Assembly (NCBI GenBank): GCA_015680685.1
Contig: MNCI01003613.1
Coordinates: forward strand, 77,169 to 97,605
Direction of reading: 5' to 3'
Length of the DNA: 20,437 nucleotides
DNA from: Gnetum montanum
Lineage: Eukaryota > Streptophyta > Gnetopsida > Gnetales > Gnetaceae
Below the pieces are notes generated by a model. The model worked only from the letters and a program-made list of their open reading frames with translations, was not told the origin of the DNA and searched no databases. Position numbers and translations under genes: made by a program. How positions within the stretch are numbered: the stretch's first letter is position 1; every line of letters starts with the position of its first letter. Positions 1 through 9,797 of this stretch are shown piece after piece.

Positions 1-524
1 TGGGATTACCAAGTGTAGATCCTGGATACGCCACTGGGTTACCAAGTAATCACACTAGATGCTCGTAATCAAGTTGTACTCATACCGCATGCGATGAGCA
101 GCCTATTCCTTGACTATCCGTACACATCCTTAGATGCTCGTAATCAAGTCATACTCATTCTGCATTCTAGGAGTTTAAGGGTGAGAGAGAAAACAATAAA
201 TAAAATCCTATTCCATGCACTGCAAGGTTTATCCGAAAAGATCATCTTTATTGTCATACACAACTTGTGTTCAGGTACAATGTTGCTCAAATAAAGATCC
301 ATTTACTTTGGGACTCCTACTACGGGCACATGGAAAATATTCTATCTCTGGAGTGATCAAACTGCCAGAGTTTTCCTACTTCTAGCCAGGATAAGAAATA
401 AGGGGAGTGCCACCTCTTATTTATAGATATGGCGACGGACCGCTATATCGCGTACACGATATCGCAGGGGACGACGCGATATCGCGTACGTGATATCGCA
501 TGGGATGCAAATCGCATCTCATCA
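1..524 (-). mobile_element. LTR of a Ty3/gypsy-type retrotransposon, 5' part, cut by window edge
   Basis: The reverse complement of 1-524 aligns with the right-hand LTR from 18193 to about 18625, with shared blocks including the TATA-box region, the repeated GATATC block and the ACTTGATTACGAGC motifs. The LTR edge is set by CTCATCA ending at 524, the complement of the TGATGAG that opens the right-hand copy. This copy is about 90 bp longer over the same stretch, mostly because of a block of about 60 bp (roughly 292-352) missing from the right copy. The sequence just past 524 is AT-rich, not the pyrimidine-rich complement of a polypurine tract, so this is a 5' LTR of a minus-strand element running out of the window or a solo LTR, rather than a 3' LTR. 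Confidence 0.85.
418..425 (-). promoter_or_regulatory. TATA box of the left LTR
   Basis: TATAAATA on the minus strand, in a block conserved with the right LTR (18284-18291). A cluster of GATATC palindromes lies immediately upstream on the minus strand (443-497), as in the other copy. Confidence 0.6.
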
Positions 525-3500
525 ATTATATATATCACAATAAGTGCTAGTACTTATTGCTTTGTCTACAACCCTAGGTCACTAACCTTCTAGAGAATAG
601 ATCCATGCATGTTCATATGCCTCGAGATCTTATATTGGTCATAGGCCCTCCCTATACTCTTCTGTTCTTAGTATGAGTTCTAAGACAAGAGCCTCACTAA
701 TGCATTCAGTGGGGATTATTCCAACTCCTTTAGGATGTCTCATCACCAATCAATCCACACTCTCATGTTAACTCTACTATTCATCATATACATAACACAA
801 CACTACTATCATTGATCTTAAGCAACTAGTGTTGTAGGCATCAACATATTATCACATTTCAAGATAACTTACATATAACATAACTACCATATCTTTTATA
901 GTTTGTGAAGCTACATGCACATAAAACTATTATTCATAAGTAAGGAGTTCAATTTAGCATTCATTACACATATCATTTGGAAATTGATAGAACATGATCT
1001 ATACTGTGACTAACATCACACTTATGATAATCCTTCATAAGGGATTACAACCTCAGCATGCCTCATGTCTCGCTCATGCTTAATACAAAATTCTAATCAT
1101 GACTATGACACTATGGCTTCATGACTATGCATGACTCATGCTTGTTTAGAAAAAAGAAACTATAACTCATCATGATATTGCTACATTTTTAGCATGACTT
1201 ATGACCCTCTAACCTTAGTAGCATGGTTGCACCACAAGGATGTTACATCCTACATATACACAAACAAGGCCAAAATAAAATACCATAATCTAGATGCACC
1301 TAGGGTGCAACCCACTTTCATTAACTTTATTATCGTGACCTACAATAAACTTGCACTTCACATAGAGATAAACCCTAAATGAAATATTCTAACTTTAATA
1401 GTTAATCCATGCTAACAATAATTAATCCAATACTCACAAACAAATCACACTTATCCCTAGGATTTAGTAATGGAGGTTTTACAGTTCTTGAGGTAGTACA
1501 CACATAAATTGTAATGCATGACATTGTTCAATATCATCAATATGAGATGTAGAAATCTCAAGAATGTAAACCAACATCATCAACATGTTATGAGAAACCT
1601 AGCCATTCCAAGATCACACCCATAACAATGCACAAAATTTGGAACACCAAAATAAGAGCCAAGTAAAGAATCTCACCTAAAATCAAAAAACCTATTGAAC
1701 CTAATGAAATTCAAAATAAAACACAAAAGTGCTTTCTATGATGTCTTTGATTCTTCATAACTCAAATTGAATCTCCCTTACCCTTGCCTATCTAGCACCA
1801 ACTCCTAAAAAATCTAGAAATAACAGAAATTAACTAAGAATTAACAAAGAATAAAGGAGAAGATAGTCTAGAGGAAATTGGGATGCATGAGATTAAGATC
1901 AAAATAAATGAAAATATGGATTGTATTTATTATAAATAATAATATCAATCACTTTATTTATGATTGCCCTTTTCCTAAGGTTTTCCATCCATTTTCTTTA
2001 TCTCAACTAATGCTAAAGGACCCACATGCTATAACATGCTCTCGAGAAATCTAATCCAATTACTGATTGAACCTATTAACATCATCGTCTATCCACCACA
2101 TGACCATAGGATCATATGAGCTTCATAACTCATGCTAACTAGTCACAGGACTTGAACATGCATAACTTGCTAAATATCATATTCCTATAACATGATTGGC
2201 AAAATAACACTAGCTCATAATCACATCACATGATCTACTAAGAAACATTGACATCATACTCATAAATACAGAATTATGACACACAGTTCAAGATCATGCA
2301 TGTCTAATGCTTAGTCTTCTCTCATAACTCTCATAACTTACCAACGACAAACACACTACTACACATGCATTAGATCAATGTGCATGATTCATGAAATCAT
2401 AATCACATATACATAATATCATAAGATCTTAGAATATATATCATTAAAACAATACAACTAGCCAAGCGATCCCATGACCTCCAACCACACATAGATAAAT
2501 ATGACATAATATCGTGGGGGGTCCTACAATGAGGGGTTACATATTTAGTAAACTATAAACTTAAAATTGAAATAATGCTTCAAAAAATCAAGAGAAAAAA
2601 ATTAATTATTAGTAGCTAGAATGATTCCAATCCTAACAATATTTGCATCACTTTCGACATCCATACTTGAACATAAAATAATAAAATAATTCAAGGTAGT
2701 AATAGAAAGATTTAATGAAATACCAATCATTTTAGAAGAGAAAGATCACAATTCACCTTACATTAATATTTTTTTTCTTTAGTGTTAGCCTACTTTTTAA
2801 TATAAGGTTTAATCTTTGGGTTAACAATATTCTTATTAGATGAGAAAAAACTTTTCTTATCAATTGCTTATTTGGAATGCTCAATACTTCCTCTAGAAAA
2901 ACATATTCATAGAAGCTTTTGTCTCCTGTAGTTTCTTCATTATCATTTAATTATTCTTATCATTTATAGTAACTTGATTTTTCATATCTTCAAATTCATA
3001 TTGTGTTTTCCTATATTCAAATGTCCTTCATGATGTAAAAGTCGAAAGAATTGAAAAGATTATAATATGTAGTTAGAAGATTGATTTCAACAAAAAAAAA
3101 AAAGAAAAACATCTACAAGAACCAAATGGTGTGGAAGCAAATTCCATATGCTTAATGAGACCAAGAAGACTAACAATCTCTTGCTTAACTTTCTAAAAAA
3201 TTATCAGAAGATTAAATAATTTGACAAAACATAAAACTTTAGAATATTCTACAAATTGAACATCAAAATTTGAAGTCCACATACAAATAATCAACACTGC
3301 ATGCTTATGTATAAATGATCCTATATCTAGGGCACACTGCATCATTAGAGCATTGCTTAGCTCAATAACTAAAAAAAATGGGAATCATAATTGGCATGAA
3401 TAACTTGAATGTTGTGTTTTTGCATCACATCATTTAATTGTAAAGTGAAATTTTAATTAAGAGAAATGTAAGCCAAATTTTGAATGAACACATATTGTGC

Positions 3501-3775
3501 TATAAAATCAAGTACCAAGGACTTGTGTACATCGTCAAGAAGAACAATATATTAATTGCATCAAAATTAGTAAAAGACATCTCCATATTTTGCTCACCAG
3601 CTTGTAAATCTACATTATCATAAATAACAAAATTTTTTGCATGAATGGAAGAATCAGAAATTTTAGCATTAATTGAAAAAATTGGAGGTAATTTAGAATA
3701 CCCCATAGGGGAATTCTAGAGAGATTAAATCTATTAGAGAAAAATTGAAAAAGAAAAATTAGATCCACTAGAAAA
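525..3775. other. AT-rich gene-free stretch
   Basis: No convincing coding region on either strand; the open frames here are short and resemble nothing I recognise. The part from about 1000 to 2470 is rich in CATG, CATAAC and TCATGA words, like decayed transposon DNA. A possible minus-strand LTR edge lies at 2528, where the reverse complement reads TGTAGGACCCCCCACG, a start common in plant LTRs. I could not find the other end, a primer binding site or a target duplication, so this is only a hint. Confidence 0.5.
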
Positions 3776-4111
3776 AAGTTAGATTTGCTAAAATACCAAT
3801 GTGATTTTAGAAATATTATGAGTACATGCTATAAGAAAAATAACTTTAACTTCTAAGGACATCATCACTACTCTAAGAAGCATAATATCATCTTATATTT
3901 ATCTCTTTACTTTTAAGTTTTTAATATGAAAAACTTATGAATTAAGTTAGATTTGCTAAAATACCAATGTGATTTTAGAAATATTATGAGTACATGCTAT
4001 AAGACAAATAGCTTTAACTTCTAAGTACATCATCACTACTCTAAGAAGCATAATATCATCTTATATTTATCTCTTTACTTTTAAGTTTTTAATATGAAAA
4101 ACTTATGAATT
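3776..4111. repeat. Tandem duplication, 168 bp x 2
   Basis: Positions 3776-3943 and 3944-4111 are near-identical head-to-tail copies with about three mismatches, near the middle of the unit (AAAAATAAC versus CAAATAGC, and GGAC versus GTAC). The unit is AT-rich and non-coding. The low divergence suggests a fairly recent duplication, although an assembly artefact is possible. Confidence 0.93.
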
Positions 4112-4710
4112 TTTTCTATTTATTCACTAGACTAAATTCTCAAGTTGAAGAATTGGGTTTGACCCTGAGCATAGTCACTTGAAGAGGTTAGGCTTTCACT
4201 CATCTACCAACCCTCCCAAGATATTGCTTGGTAGGATGAGCACTGTGGCTCTAGGTGATGATCCTTATCCCTATTTGCTAGACTAGGAATAAATATCTAG
4301 ACTTTGCAATAACTTTTAACCACATATTAATGATATCATTCTTGATGATTTTTCTGCTTTGTCTTCTCTTTCTTTGTATTTGAAAGTCTCTTCAGCCATT
4401 TATTCTTTGCTCTCTTTGGAAGCTTCGATGTGTAGTTATATTTTAGCAACAAGAACATAATTATGATTTTCTTTTAGGAGTTAAATATTAGATTCTTAAA
4501 CACATTGCTTTTTAGTTACAACTTCAAGTAGGGAAACTTCTAGTGAAAGCTAAACAATGAATTCATTTCTTGTAATATTAATTCCTTTTATTACTAGGGG
4601 CTCAAGTTGGAAAAGCTATCAACTTTTGTTACTATTTATTTCTTATTTTTAATTGGTGTATTTAATTTTTTTAAAGAGGGAGGAAGGAGGAGGTGGTGGG
4701 ATAGGGTTTT
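4112..4710. other. Gene-free stretch with a possible SINE remnant
   Basis: No gene seen. At about 4150-4260 the minus strand holds a B-box-like GGGTCAAACCC next to moderately GC-rich sequence, which could be the remnant of another tRNA-derived SINE. A purine-rich run of GGA/GGT triplets at 4677-4708 adjoins the SINE-like copy that follows. Confidence 0.35.
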
Positions 4711-4860
4711 AGAACCTAAAATAAGTGAAACAGAGGTATATCCCAAGATATATAGTCGAATTGAAACTTTATAAAACTTAGCATTGCCCATCAAAATCCA
4801 ACCCATGACCTAGAGCTTTCAAATTAAGCCTCTTACCACTAGGCTAATACCTCATTGTTA
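4711..4860 (-). mobile_element. tRNA-derived SINE-like element, copy A
   Basis: Read on the minus strand, the head has a good RNA polymerase III A box, TAGCCTAGTGG (complement of 4836-4846). About 35 nt further on is a weak B-box-like GGTTGGATTTT (around 4793-4803). The body then reads through GGGCAATGCTAAG, ATATATCTTGGGATATA and TTTCACTTATTTTAGG. The same body occurs at 5187-5276, 5324-5445 and partly 5850-5966, in both orientations, which is what identifies it as a dispersed repeat. I cannot name the family. Confidence 0.6.
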
Positions 4861-5186
4861 ATTTTCTTTGAAGAGATTTTTATGATTCTCTTTATAAAAA
4901 GACCCTTTAATAAAAAAAAAAAAACTTGTGAGAACACTTTTGAATGAGGGTAGGCTTAATCCTTTTCCTATTTTAAAGAGGAGGATTTTTAGAATTGGTT
5001 GTAAGAATAAAAACTTTAAAAGGCATCCCAAAACCATTGGGCCTTTTTTAAAAACTATATTTTCCATGTTGGTGATTTAATGTATTTTGAAATTTTTATT
5101 TGTTATTCATTTTTATAAGATTTCCCCCCTCCCCCCTCTTTCTATTACTTCAAAGTGATCACAAATGTTAATTATTTGGAGGCGTT
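4861..5186. other. Short AT-rich spacer between SINE-like copies
   Basis: No gene. It holds an A-run at about 4911-4923 and a C6-T-C6 tract near 5124-5136 on the plus strand, which is simple sequence. Confidence 0.5.
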
Positions 5187-5276
5187 GGAACCTAAAATAA
5201 GTGAAACATAGATACACCCCAAGATATAACTTTATATAACTCAACATTGCCCACTAGGCTAACGTCTTATTGTTAA
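5187..5276 (-). mobile_element. SINE-like element, copy B (internally deleted)
   Basis: Same family and orientation as copy A: GAACCTAAAATAAGTGAAAC, then CCCAAGATATA, CATTGCCCA and the A-box complement CCACTAGGCTAA. Compared with copy A, the region between A box and body (including the B-box area) is missing. Confidence 0.6.
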
Positions 5277-5323
5277 CTAATTGATTATCTTTTTCTAAGG
5301 ATTATTAAGCTTATCACATGTAA

Positions 5324-5445
5324 TAATGAGGTGTACGACTCTTGATTTTGAAGCTCCACAGATTCTAGTAGGCAATGCTGAGTTATAAAGTTTTGATTGG
5401 ACTATATATCTTAGGATGTACCGATGTTTCAATTATTTCAGATTA
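5324..5445 (+). mobile_element. SINE-like element, copy C (inverted)
   Basis: The plus strand reads AATGAGGTGTA, GAAGCTC, GGCAATGCTGAGTTATAAAG, GACTATATATCTTAGGATGTA and TTTCAATTATTTCAGA. This matches, in order, the minus-strand sequence of copy A. The A-box segment is degraded. It lies only about 50 bp from copy B in the opposite orientation, so B and C form an inverted pair. Confidence 0.6.
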
Positions 5446-5502
5446 TAACACCCTTGTATGTAACAAAAAGATTTATACTCAATCAATTCATATGAGCTAT
5501 GC

Positions 5503-5580
5503 AATGTGGGATAGGTGACTTAAGTGGTTAGTTCATTGTCTCATTAAGTAAGAGGTTAAGGCATGGTTATATTCCTATAT
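5503..5580 (+). mobile_element. Possible second SINE head
   Basis: TGACTTAAGTGGTTAG resembles a polymerase III A box and is followed by CTCATTAAGTAAGAGGTTAAG and a degraded B-box area. This layout is typical of plant tRNA-derived SINE heads but differs from the copy A family. No second copy is visible in the window, so this is a weak call. Confidence 0.3.
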
Positions 5581-5849
5581 GATTCTTCTAATATATCATG
5601 TTGGTTGCTCTCATCTCTCCCCTCCAAACTCTATCTTGAGGTATCTATGAGCTCTAACAATTAGTACAATGCATTGCATGCCTGCTTTCCCACTCCCCAC
5701 CTACCCTTGACGCATTTGATAAGCTCTAATAATTAGTATGTTGTTTGTGGCAACTCATTTGGTATTGGGGGATTCTTGAATTCTCCATGTGTGGGGCATA
5801 GTGTTTAGAGGATACTTCATCTTTATATTGAACTCCTTGAGCATATAGC

Positions 5850-5966
5850 CAATATAAAACTTTATAACTCAATGCTATTTACAGAAATCAAATCCATAAG
5901 TTAGAGTTCCAAACCTAGACTTCATTCTTTAACTTAGAATTACAAACCTAGACTTCATTGTTAATA
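5850..5966 (-). mobile_element. SINE-like element, copy D (partial), with 33-bp tandem duplication
   Basis: ATATAAAACTTTATAACTCA, AATGCTATTT and AATCAAATCCATAAG match the minus-strand core of the copy A family between body and B-box region. Its tail holds a 33-bp direct duplication (5901-5933 and 5934-5966; shared core AAACCTAGACTTCATT). The 3' body is missing. Confidence 0.45.
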
Positions 5967-6039
5967 CTTGTACCTTGATAATACACTTAGCAACAATCTA
6001 TTTAGATCTTGACATTGAACTAGAGTAACTTGATAATAA

Positions 6040-6160
6040 ACGTAACTTGCTGAGTGGGAGCCGTAGATTATTTGGTGTACTCACATAATATACACCTAGA
6101 GGTTCTGGGTTCAAGCCTGAATGACGTGACGTAATTGAATCTTTCTGAAAAAAAGTACAC
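6040..6160 (+). mobile_element. Possible SINE upstream of the PPR gene
   Basis: A B-box match GGGTTCAAGCCTG at about 6107-6119 is preceded by a moderately GC-rich head and followed by an A-rich tail (CTGAAAAAAAG). This is compatible with a tRNA-derived SINE inserted about 260 bp before the PPR start codon. I see no clear A box or target duplication. Confidence 0.3.
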
Positions 6161-6419
6161 TTAACTCGTCAAAACAAGGTTTGTGTAGTCCATTTTGTAC
6201 TATTTGCGTTATATTTGTCTAGTAAAGCCGAATTTAGCAAACGAAAAGGCTTTTCAATAATTAAGCCTGTGAAATGTCTTTGTCCAGTTGCGTGCAAAAA
6301 GTACACCTGCGCCCTTAATCAAATACGTGACGGCCGAGGCTCTGCTAGATCTGATAATCCCACCGTGGGGTTGGGTACCCAGTAGCAGAAATAGCAGTGT
6401 AATATGCGTGTCGCACAGA

Positions 6420-9400
6420 ATGAAAAGCATTCATCACATTATTCTTGGATTGCTTGTTCGACCAAATCCTGCCGTTTCAATTAGGCTACAAGAAGTGGGC
6501 ACATCATTCCATGGCTACCTATTTCGCAATTTTTGTTCATCAAGGAGTTACCAGGACATGATTGACCGACTTGTTGAAACAAAGGAAGTTCAGCGCTCCC
6601 TGCCAACGCATATCGTTTCAAATTCAGGAATCGTTTGTACCCAGAAGCAGAAGCATGTCCGGACACTTCCGCAGATATTTGACAACAGATCGAGTGAACA
6701 ATCAATCTCCAACAAATCCATCAGTAATATTCGGGATGCATTGATGAATCGAGAATGTGAAGTTGGCATTGACAGGGTTTTATATGAACATTCTTCCGTC
6801 GTGAATGCCCGTGGAAGCTTTGTATTCCTGCTTAAGAAATTGCAATTGAACCCCGATATAGCTCTTCAGGTAACTATTCTTTTTCCACGGCATGTTTTTT
6901 GGCAGCCACTTTGGAACCCTAATTTTTCTACTGGGCCATTTGATCTTGAAACATACTTAAACATTGCGTGCCTAGGCAAGTAGTGACTGGCATTCTCTAT
7001 TTTCCTGAATTTTGTTGCTTATTGCTTTTCGAATTATTTAAAATATTAGTCATTAGGTAGTGCATGATCACCTGTATGTTCTCAATCTGGAAAAGTCTCG
7101 GTCAGTATGCCTAGAGGTTACTTTTTACAACATAGATTATTAAAAAAACAATTGGCACCTGCCAACTCAAAAAAAGGCTGATTATTTGCTGACTCTCTCT
7201 CTCTGTTTTTTTTTTAATAAATATTATTTTGGATATATTTGCATCTTAATATAATAGTACAGGTAAGAAAGTACAACGCACAGGAAACACAAAAAATGGA
7301 AATGCACAGGTATTTACATACATTGACACTCGCTTGCCCTTGAAACCCACCTTAGCAGTCCTAGAAATGAGATTTCAGACAACTTTTATAAACGCTCGTT
7401 TCAGTTTATTTATAGGAACCTGGTGTCTGCATTTGGATCATTTGCACAAAATGATCCTTGCAAGTATTCTTTTTCAATTTCTATATCTGTGCCTGTTTTG
7501 TCTTAACATATGCTACATCTTACCCTTGACAAGAGGGCAATAAACCCTCTTGTCTGGTGTAGGGGCACCTCTTCCAATCTTCTTGTTCCTCCCCACTTGT
7601 ATGTTTTGCAGGTTTCAAGCTTTGTGGGGATGTCTTGGAGGTTAAGGAGATGTCTTGTCTAAGAGCTAGGACTGTGTAAGAGACGTCTTAAATTCTAAGG
7701 AGATGTCTTGGCAGAATTGAGGCTTCTCAGAGGAGACATCTTGCCCTGTGAAGAGACATCTTGGAGGAGACGTTTCCCAAATTGAGGAGACATCTTCCCC
7801 ATGGAGGAGATATCTCCCAAAAAAAACAGACGTCTTGGCCGAAAGTTGTGTTTTTGCAGAAAACGGCCCAAGTAGGTCAGAAACAACTCAAGCAAGTCAG
7901 AGATGACCCAAGCAGGTCAGAGACAAGCTATATGGCCGGGAAACTTCCAGAATTGACTGTTCCATGTTGGGGAACAGTTGGGAGATGAAGGAAAAAGACT
8001 GAAACAACTTGGGAACTCCAAGTTGAGCTTGTGGAAGGTTTCCCTAGGTTTTTATGTTGTTTTTCTTAATAAATATGTTGGTTTTTTCTGGTCTTGTTCA
8101 TGGTCAGAGAGTGAGAAGAGAAGTCTTGGTGAGAGCTCTTGAGTTGAGGAGAGCTTGGCAAGAGTGTGATAGACTACATTGAGTGAGTGCAGCTCCAAGG
8201 TCAATGTGTGTGGATTGGCCTATGTGTTCTTGTCTTTTGTTTACTTCTCCGAATTGAATTTCAGTTTTGGGTTGTCGGTTAGATATTCCATCGGTTGTGT
8301 CATGCATTGAGAACAACCATTGTGTGGTTGTAGAGCCTCATGCTCTATAGCATTGTTTGAAGATAGCTAGTTTTCTTGTTTTTTAGCAAATTAATTGTCT
8401 TTTCATAATATCTAGATTTAGTATTCCAAGGTGATTTAATATTGGAGTGAACTTGCTCCATCCTCTACCCTGGTTTTCTCCTTGTTTTGTTCAATTGCAG
8501 AGAGCAAAACTTGCTCCATAATTATTTCTAGTTATGCTAAGAGAACGTTGCCATTTGAAGGATAAAGTTAAAAGAAAGATATCATCTCTTTCTTTANTAA
8601 TCAAGGTCCTATCTTATTTTTGAGATGGAACTAATTTTGCTTTTTCCTTTTCAGATCTTTAATTGGAAACAAAGTCAGCCTGGTATCATCCTTACCCTGG
8701 AAGAGTACTCAAAAGCTATTGCTGTTGCTGGAAAAGCTAAGCACATTAGTTTGTCTATTGAGCTATTTGAAGAGATGAAGCTGAGAGGAGTAGAGATGGG
8801 AGCCTCTGCTTACAATGCTTTGATGATTGCATATGTTTGCAATGGGATGAACAAAGAAGCAGTGTCCTTGTTTGAAAATCTCAAGCAGGAGACAAATTGC
8901 TTTCCTACAATAGTCACTTACAATATTCTATTATCAATATATGGGCGTTCTTTGCTTGTAACCCATATGGAAATGGTTTTTAAGGCAATTTGCCTGGAAA
9001 AGCTTACTCCTACAGTCTATACATATAATATTCTTATTGCTGGCTATTTGACTGCCAGGATGTGGGATAAAATGGACGAGTCATTGAAAAGTATGAAAGC
9101 TAGTTTTATAGAACCAAATATGGAAACATATTCCTTGTTGGCAAGAGGCTATGCTCATTCTGGTAGATTGAACGAAATGGAAGAGGCTTTTAGTCATTTA
9201 GAGGATCATGAAAACACACTTGACCTGGCTGTACTGTTAGCAATAGTACACGCATACTCCAAAAGCAATCAAACTGACAAAATGATGAAGATTGAACGAT
9301 TGATTGGGCATATACCCAAAGCACATTACAGACCATGGTTAGATGTTTTATTAATCAGAAATTATGCAAATACAGACTCTGTTGAAAAAATGGAAAACTC

Positions 9401-9797
9401 CATCCGTAAGGCTTTGGAACGGAAGACAGTTGTTACAGCAAAAAGTGTGCCACATTCTGTTTCAGCTTGTTATTTTAGATGCAATGAAGTTGAAAAGCTG
9501 GAAATATTTGTTAAACAAGCAGCAGCAGCTGGGTGGCTATTGACCCGTTCATTATATCATTCTAGGATGGTAATGTATGGACTACAGAATCGTTTGAATG
9601 AAATGGAAAATGTTTTTGCAGAAATGGTTGCATCTTCTCTTCTTTCTCCCACAAAGAAAACGTTTTTGATTCTATACAAATTTTATTGCATGTTTAATAA
9701 AGAAAAGGAGTCAAATTGGACTCTTAGAAGAATGAGGGAGGCAGGATTTTCCCTCCCTGATGATTCCAAAAAACGTTGGCTTCAGATATCATATTGA
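6420..9797 (+). CDS. P-class pentatricopeptide repeat (PPR) protein, two exons
   Basis: Spliced from 6420-6869 and 8655-9797, giving 530 residues. The donor CAG|GTAACT and the acceptor TTTTCAG|ATC join in phase 0, so that ...NPDIALQ continues into IFNWKQSQ, the usual start of this PPR subfamily. The frame is open upstream of 6420 but has no ATG, so the first ATG was chosen. The N-terminus (MKSIHHIILGLLVRP, then LFRNFCSSRSY) is rich in Arg and Ser and poor in acidic residues, which suggests a mitochondrial presequence. Five P-type PPR motifs of about 35 residues run from roughly 164 to 339 (for example IVTYNILLSIYG, VYTYNILIAGYL). More degenerate helical repeats extend to the C-terminus. There are no E or DYW extensions. 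P-class PPRs bind organellar RNA and act in its stability, splicing or translation. It resembles, from memory, the Arabidopsis At2g30780-type family. The exact target is unknown. Confidence 0.9.
7528..7554. repeat. Perfect 10-bp inverted repeat (hairpin)
   Basis: GACAAGAGGG at 7528-7537 and its exact complement CCCTCTTGTC at 7545-7554 are separated by a 7-nt loop, CAATAAA. It lies about 75 bp before the minisatellite in the PPR intron. Confidence 0.8.
7628..7927. repeat. 20-bp-phased degenerate minisatellite
   Basis: The near-palindromic octamer AGAYRTCT (GGATGTCT in the first unit, AGACGTTT in the seventh) begins at 7628, 7648, 7681, 7701, 7734, 7754, 7768, 7788, 7808 and 7828. The steps are 20, 33, 20, 33, 20, 14, 20, 20 and 20, so the first part is a 53-bp higher-order repeat and the last part a plain 20-bp array. 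A second motif, CCAAGYAGGTCAG (or close), follows at 7868, 7888 and 7908, in the same 20-bp phase. Units are degenerate, so the array is old. Confidence 0.75.
8597..8597. other. Undetermined base in the PPR intron
   Basis: A single N in TCTTTANTAATC, 58 bp before the splice acceptor. It does not affect coding sequence but may mark an assembly join. Confidence 0.95.

Larger units (their letters stand above)
6870..8654 (+). other. Intron of the PPR gene (1,785 bp)
   Basis: Bounded by GT at 6870 and AG at 8653-8654, phase 0. It contains a CT microsatellite near 7193-7204, a 10-bp perfect hairpin at 7528-7554, and a 20-bp-phased minisatellite at 7628-7927. Downstream, 7960-8500 is T- and G-rich unique-looking sequence with AATAAATATG near 8070; it could be part of an old LTR, but no ends or primer site are visible. 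One undetermined base lies at 8597, 58 bp before the acceptor. Confidence 0.85.

Noticed and set aside
3500-3706. 68-codon minus-strand open frame
   Set aside because: AT-rich, no recognisable motif, and no neighbouring exons; not supported as a gene.
4677-4708. G-rich run as a G-quadruplex
   Set aside because: Most runs are only two G long, so only a weak two-layer structure could form.
7761-7988. Open frames on both strands across the PPR intron
   Set aside because: They arise from the 20-bp repeat array and have no protein-like composition or known motif.
7550-8500. Possible LTR (TGTAGGGGCACC near 7558, AATAAATATG near 8070)
   Set aside because: No matching 3' end, primer binding site, second copy or target duplication; composition alone is not enough.
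8675-8700. TGGTATCAT, like the start of an initiator-tRNA-Met primer binding site
   Set aside because: It lies within the PPR coding exon and breaks off after eight bases; chance.
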